A stretch of 62,500 bases of DNA from Rhizobium binae (GTDB taxonomy: Bacteria > Pseudomonadota > Alphaproteobacteria > Rhizobiales > Rhizobiaceae): the NCBI RefSeq assembly GCF_017357225.1, contig NZ_CP071604.1, positions 1 through 62,500 of the forward strand, read 5' to 3'. The notes below the pieces were generated by a model, which saw only the letters and a list, made by a program, of their open reading frames with translations, ran no database searches and was not told the origin of the DNA. Below, piece after piece: positions 58,755 to 62,500 of this stretch. A program made the position numbers and the translations under genes. Position 1 is the first letter of the stretch; each line of letters begins with the position of its first letter.

Positions 58755-61220
58755 TCATGTACCACGCGGCTTTGCCCGTGTCGTCGGGAATGCCTCTTCC
58801 GGCCGCTCCGGCCAGGGATGGCGTGGGTAGCGCCCCCGCATCTCGGCACGCACGTCCTTCCATGAGCCCGACCAGAAGCCCGGCAGATCGCGTGTCGTCT
58901 GGATCGGCCGGTGCGCCGGCGACGTCAGTTCGAGCAGCAGCGGCAGGCGGCCTCCGGCAATCGCCGGATGCTGCTTGAGCCCGAACAGCTCCTGCACGCG
59001 GATCGTCAGCACCGGCTCCTCGCCCTCGTATTGAATAGGATGCCGTTGGCCGGTCGGCGCCTCGAAATGCGTCGGGGCAAGCCGGCTAAGATCACGCTGC
59101 AAATCGTGCGGAACCAGCGACATCAGCCCGCTGGAGAGCCCGCCCGCCGATATGTCCGAGAGGCCGCGGGCGTCGCTCTGAAACGGCGCGAACCATTCGT
59201 CCAGTCGGGAAAGCAGCGCGGCGTCGCCGACATCGGGCCAGGGATCGCCGATCGTCCTGTGAAGGAAGCCGATCCGTTCGCGAAGCTGAATGGCTTCCTT
59301 CGAGAAAGCAAGCTGATCGAGCCCGAGTTCGCGCACGCCTTCCATCAGCGCCTGGGTGACGGCTGCCCCGGAAGGGCGCGGCAGCGGCGTCTCATCGAAG
59401 ATGATCGCGCCGAGCCGGGTGGCGCGCCGCGCCCGTACCTGCCGGCTCTGCCGATCGAAGAATATCTGGTCGTCGATTCTGATTTCGCCGGGCAGTTCGG
59501 CTTCGATATCGCCGCGCGTCACCTCGGCGGCCGCCAAAACACGCCCCTGCGCCGCCCGGCCGGTGAGATCGGCGATGACGAGCATCCGACTGCCGGCCAG
59601 CCGTTCGGTTTCCGGCAGCTCCGCTCCCCGCCCATTGGCCATCACGAATCGTCCGCGTCCGCCGCGCTGAAGCGCTATTCTGTCAGGGAAGGCATGCAGC
59701 AGCAGCTGCCCCGCCAGAGCCGGCGCCGCTGCTTCAACCCTGTCGAGGCCGCTCGCCAGCCGTCCTGCCAGCCGCCGCGAGGCCTCCGCCCTTTCGCCGC
59801 GCTCGGCCTTGAAGCGCCGCAGCCGCTCCTCGATATCGAGGCTGGTGCCGCCGAGCCCCTGTTCGGTCAGCAGCACGGCGATCGATGCCGCATCCCGGGC
59901 ATGCCCCGATTCGCCCGCCGACACGACCATCGCGGCAAGCCGTGGCGGCAGGGCGAGATCGCGCATCACCTTGCCGCGCGCGGTCAGCATTCCGTCCTTG
60001 TCGAGCGCGCCGAGCTGGCCAAGCAGCATCCGCGCTTCCTTAAGCGTGGTTTCCGGCGGCTGATCGACAAAGGCGAGCGATGCCGGATCCTGAACGCCCC
60101 AATGCGCGAGATCGAGCACCAGACCGGAAAGGTCGCTGGAAAGGATCTGCGGCGGCGTGAAGGCCGGCAGCGCCGCCATCTGTCCCGGGTGCCACAGCCT
60201 GACAGCAATGCCCGGTTCCGTTCGCCCGGCGCGGCCCGCTCTTTGATCGGCCGAAGCCCGCGATACGCGCACCGTCTCGAGACGGGTGATTCCGGTCGAT
60301 GCCTCGAACACCGGCAGGCGCTGCAACCCGCTGTCGATGACGATCCTCACACCGTCGATGGTGATCGAGGTTTCGGCAATCGATGTCGCAAGCACGATCT
60401 TGCGCATACCGCCGGCTGCGGGCCGGATCGCGGCGTCCTGCTCCTTCTGGCCGAGGTTACCGTAAAGCGGCGCAATCAGTGTTTCGGGGCCGAATCGTCC
60501 CTGCAGCCGCTCTGCGGTCCGCATGATTTCTGCCTGGCCGGGGAGGAAAGCAAGGATCGAGCCGGTTTCGCTGGCATGCGCGTCCACAATCGCCCGCGTC
60601 ACGGCATCTTCGATGCGTTCCCCGCCCGGCCGATCCTGATAACGGAGATCGATGGGAAAGCTGCGTCCCAGGCTTTCGATGACAGGCGGATTGTCAAGCA
60701 GGGCGGCCACACGTTCGATGTCGAGCGTCGCCGACATCACAAGGATGCGCAGATCCTCGCGCAGCGCGGACTGGACATCGAGCGCCAGCGCCAGCCCGAA
60801 ATCGGCATCGAGCGAACGCTCGTGGAATTCGTCGAAGATCACAACCGAGACCCCGGAGAGTTCGGGATCATCGAGGACCATCCGGGCAAAAACCCCTTCC
60901 GTCACCACCTCGATCCGCGTCGCCGCCGAGATTCTGTTGTCGAGGCGCATACGGTAGCCGACCGTGCCGCCAACCTGTTGACCGATCAACGACGCCATCC
61001 GGCTTGCCGCCGCTCGCGCCGCCAGCCGCCGCGGCTCCAGCAGGATGATCCTGCCGTCGCCGCGCCAGGCTTGCTCGAGCAGGTAAAGCGGCACCAATGT
61101 CGTTTTGCCGGCGCCGGGCGGTGCTGAAAGAACCGCGCGCTTCTGCTCGGCCAACGCCACGTCGATAGCCGGCAGGACATGTGAAACCGGAAGGTCCGGC
61201 AATGAAGGACTGATGGTCAC
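58755..61220 (-). CDS. hrpB: ATP-dependent helicase HrpB
   Basis: The 821-residue DEAH-type helicase has Walker A SAPPGAGKTTL (about residues 32-42), the DEFH box in VIFDEFHERSLDADFGLAL, SAT (motif III), and DQRAGRAGRTEPG (motif VI). The C-terminal HrpB domain ends in RYPRHPWPERP. HrpB is widespread in proteobacteria, with an unsettled role, probably in RNA metabolism. Its ATG overlaps the stop of the upstream cyclodeaminase-family gene by four bases (ATGA), and it ends 27 bases before actS. Confidence 0.95.
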   Translation of the reverse strand: MTISPSLPDLPVSHVLPAIDVALAEQKRAVLSAPPGAGKTTLVPLYLLEQAWRGDGRIILLEPRRLAARAAASRMASLIGQQVGGTVGYRMRLDNRISAATRIEVVTEGVFARMVLDDPELSGVSVVIFDEFHERSLDADFGLALALDVQSALREDLRILVMSATLDIERVAALLDNPPVIESLGRSFPIDLRYQDRPGGERIEDAVTRAIVDAHASETGSILAFLPGQAEIMRTAERLQGRFGPETLIAPLYGNLGQKEQDAAIRPAAGGMRKIVLATSIAETSITIDGVRIVIDSGLQRLPVFEASTGITRLETVRVSRASADQRAGRAGRTEPGIAVRLWHPGQMAALPAFTPPQILSSDLSGLVLDLAHWGVQDPASLAFVDQPPETTLKEARMLLGQLGALDKDGMLTARGKVMRDLALPPRLAAMVVSAGESGHARDAASIAVLLTEQGLGGTSLDIEERLRRFKAERGERAEASRRLAGRLASGLDRVEAAAPALAGQLLLHAFPDRIALQRGGRGRFVMANGRGAELPETERLAGSRMLVIADLTGRAAQGRVLAAAEVTRGDIEAELPGEIRIDDQIFFDRQSRQVRARRATRLGAIIFDETPLPRPSGAAVTQALMEGVRELGLDQLAFSKEAIQLRERIGFLHRTIGDPWPDVGDAALLSRLDEWFAPFQSDARGLSDISAGGLSSGLMSLVPHDLQRDLSRLAPTHFEAPTGQRHPIQYEGEEPVLTIRVQELFGLKQHPAIAGGRLPLLLELTSPAHRPIQTTRDLPGFWSGSWKDVRAEMRGRYPRHPWPERPEEAFPTTRAKPRGT

Positions 61221-62164
61221 TTTCGGCCCGTCACCGTTTCATAGGCAAGAATCGCGCCGGCGAGATCTTCCAGCGCCGCGCCGACGGATTTGAACAGCGT
61301 GATTTCGGTCTCGTCGCTTCGTCCGCCATGGGCGCCGCTGACGAGTTCGGCAAGCTCTGCTCTTATGTCGCTTTCCCTCAGCACACCGCTTTTCAGCGGC
61401 TGGACGATATCGCCAGCCTCGCTGATGGCGCCGGCACGGGTATCGACAAAGACGCTGGCGCGGCGGATCGCCTCGTCATCGCTTTCGCGCATGCTCGGCT
61501 TGAAGGCGCCGACAAGATCGAGATGGGCACCGGGTTTCAGCCATTCGCCTGAGATCAGCGGCTCGCTGGAAAGCGTGGCGCAGGAGACGATATCGGCCTT
61601 TCGCGCCGCGGCTTCCGCATTGGCCACCGCCTCGGCATCCAGGCCGAGCGCGCGAGCCTCGGCGGCGATCTTTTCCGCAGCCTTTGCATTGCGACCCCAG
61701 ACCCGGTATCTCTTGATCGGCCGGATCGCGCCATGCGCGAGCATCAGATTCAGCGACAGCCGGCCGGTTCCGCAGACAAGCATCTCCTCGGCGTCTGCGC
61801 GGGCAAGATAATGGGCTGCCAGCGCCGAAGCTGCAGCCGTACGTCGTGCCGTCAGCTCACCACCGTCGATTGCGGCCAGCATCTCACCGGTGGCGCCGGA
61901 GGAAAGAAGATAAGTTCCGAAGATCGCCGGCAGACCGCGCCGCATATTGCCGGGAAAGACGGAGACCGTCTTCACCCCGGCATAGCGCCCGGGAACCCAA
62001 GCCGGCATCAGAAGCAATGTCGCGCTCTCCTCGTTCGGCACTTCCATCTCATGGTGATGGCGCACCGGCATGACGCAGTTGCTGCCGAACATGTCGGCGA
62101 TCGCCGCGATCAGTTCCGGCCAGGGCAAGGCCGCGCGCGTCTGTTGTTCATCGAGGACAAGCAT
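61217..62164 (-). CDS. Ornithine cyclodeaminase / mu-crystallin family protein
   Basis: The 315-residue NAD(P)-binding protein has the family blocks PGRYAGVKTVSVFPGN (Lys65), LTARRTAAASALAA, VCGTGRLSLNLMLAH and the closing ITLFKSVGAALEDLA. The family includes ornithine cyclodeaminase, delta1-pyrroline-2-carboxylate reductase and alanine dehydrogenase. The nucleotide loop reads GTGRLS rather than the usual GxGxQA, so the exact reaction is unclear. It is coupled to hrpB by a four-base overlap, and its promoter lies in the gap shared with the rRNA-type promoter. Confidence 0.88.
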   Translation of the reverse strand: MLVLDEQQTRAALPWPELIAAIADMFGSNCVMPVRHHHEMEVPNEESATLLLMPAWVPGRYAGVKTVSVFPGNMRRGLPAIFGTYLLSSGATGEMLAAIDGGELTARRTAAASALAAHYLARADAEEMLVCGTGRLSLNLMLAHGAIRPIKRYRVWGRNAKAAEKIAAEARALGLDAEAVANAEAAARKADIVSCATLSSEPLISGEWLKPGAHLDLVGAFKPSMRESDDEAIRRASVFVDTRAGAISEAGDIVQPLKSGVLRESDIRAELAELVSGAHGGRSDETEITLFKSVGAALEDLAGAILAYETVTGRK

Positions 62165-62421
62165 TCTTCACTCCGCTGGATCGTCATCACCGCCAAATTA
62201 GCGAGCGTGCCGCGCCATAGGCAAGCGCTCTGGAATCTCGCGTCAGGCTCCCTATATAGGCTCTTATATTCCTTGCCGAAGTCCTTCCTTGGGGATTCGG
62301 CGAAAACGAATCTCAAAACCGCCCCATCGGGCGGAAGATTTGCTCGTTTTCCGAAACAAGCAATAAAAGCGGTTCATTTTCAACTTGTTACAAAAATGTC
62401 AAAAAACTTTTGGTATGGCTG
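62165..62421. promoter_or_regulatory. Gap between the cyclodeaminase-family gene and the rRNA-type promoter
   Basis: The region should carry the minus-strand promoter for the cyclodeaminase-family gene. A perfect palindrome, CCTATATAGG, lies at 62251-62260. From about 62340 to 62410 the DNA is A/T-rich with A tracts, as in an UP element for the following promoter. I see no coding sequence. Confidence 0.4.
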
Positions 62422-62451
62422 TTGACTTGGAAAAGGGGTTGGTTCTATAAG
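62422..62451 (+). promoter_or_regulatory. Strong promoter, probably of an rRNA operon
   Basis: TTGACT (62422-62427), an 18-base spacer and TATAAG (62446-62451) form a strong sigma-70 promoter. It is followed by the leader CTCACTGACGAGGGCGGCGG, which I associate with rhizobial 16S rRNA leaders. An A/T-rich UP-like stretch lies upstream. The 16S gene itself would start beyond the window, so the assignment is an inference. Confidence 0.65.
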
Positions 62452-62500
62452 CCCACTCACTGACGAGGGCGGCGGCGCTGCTGGCGACGAAGTCTCTCGT

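Noticed and set aside
58911..61127. 738-codon plus-strand frame opposite hrpB
   Set aside because: It is antisense to hrpB, whose helicase motifs are intact; no domain is visible in the opposite frame.

Overview
The window reads as a chromosomal core segment of an alphaproteobacterium of the Rhizobiaceae, most likely Rhizobium (R. leguminosarum/etli group). The evidence is the gene order and several protein traits: hemE next to ppsR, tim44-mltA-smr-gyrB, chvG-chvI beside pckA, ActSR, a single-cysteine AccD, DUF2852, and a TsaE-AmgK fusion. Almost everything is vertically inherited housekeeping DNA. I see no insertion sequence, prophage, CRISPR array or tRNA gene.

Left end (1-4.1 kb): the first 72 bases are the 5' end of hemE on the minus strand. 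The AT-rich gap between hemE and ppsR carries DnaA boxes and is the position of the replication origin in many alphaproteobacteria, so I call it oriC. A tightly overlapping plus-strand run follows: ppsR, maf, aroE, coaE, dnaQ. From 4.2 to 10.8 kb, secB and fxsA run leftward, and a coupled run tim44-mltA-smr-XRE regulator leads to gyrB. From 10.8 to 16.8 kb lie a small minus-strand oxidoreductase pair, a glutathionyl-hydroquinone reductase type GST, an FAH-family enzyme, an intracellular PHB depolymerase (phaZ), a DUF2852 protein and a YgjP-like metallopeptidase. From 16.9 to 22 kb is trpF-trpB-trpA-accD-folC.

From 22 to 34 kb is a long minus-strand operon that begins with a DivL-type pseudo-histidine kinase (Tyr in place of the phospho-acceptor His). 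It continues with a TsaE-AmgK fusion, a MurU-like nucleotidyltransferase, addB, addA and trxA. It mixes cell-cycle control, tRNA modification, peptidoglycan recycling and double-strand break repair. From 34 to 41.7 kb come ahcY, a regulatory PTS (HPr, EIIA-Man and a short HprK) coupled to the envelope/acid-response system ChvG-ChvI, and divergent pckA. Then arfB and alkB.

From 42.9 to 48.4 kb, hisB-DUF2628-hisH-two unknown genes-hisA-hisF-hisE-coaA forms a minus-strand histidine operon. From 48.5 to 55.3 kb on the plus strand are hslV-hslU, a DUF1402 protein with lytic-transglycosylase-like motifs, a cytochrome P450 and glcB. From 55.4 to 62.2 kb are an L,D-transpeptidase lipoprotein, mmcB, the redox regulators actR/actS, hrpB and an ornithine cyclodeaminase-family gene. 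The window ends in a strong promoter that looks like an rRNA operon promoter pointing out of the window.

No wholly new system stands out. The observations most worth checking are the oriC structure, the DivL-led operon, the AccD zinc-ribbon loss, the two unknown his-operon genes, the DUF1402 enzyme-like fold, and the unassigned palindromes in front of ahcY, phaZ and pckA. Start codons were chosen by reading family N-termini and Shine-Dalgarno sequences by eye. No database was searched.
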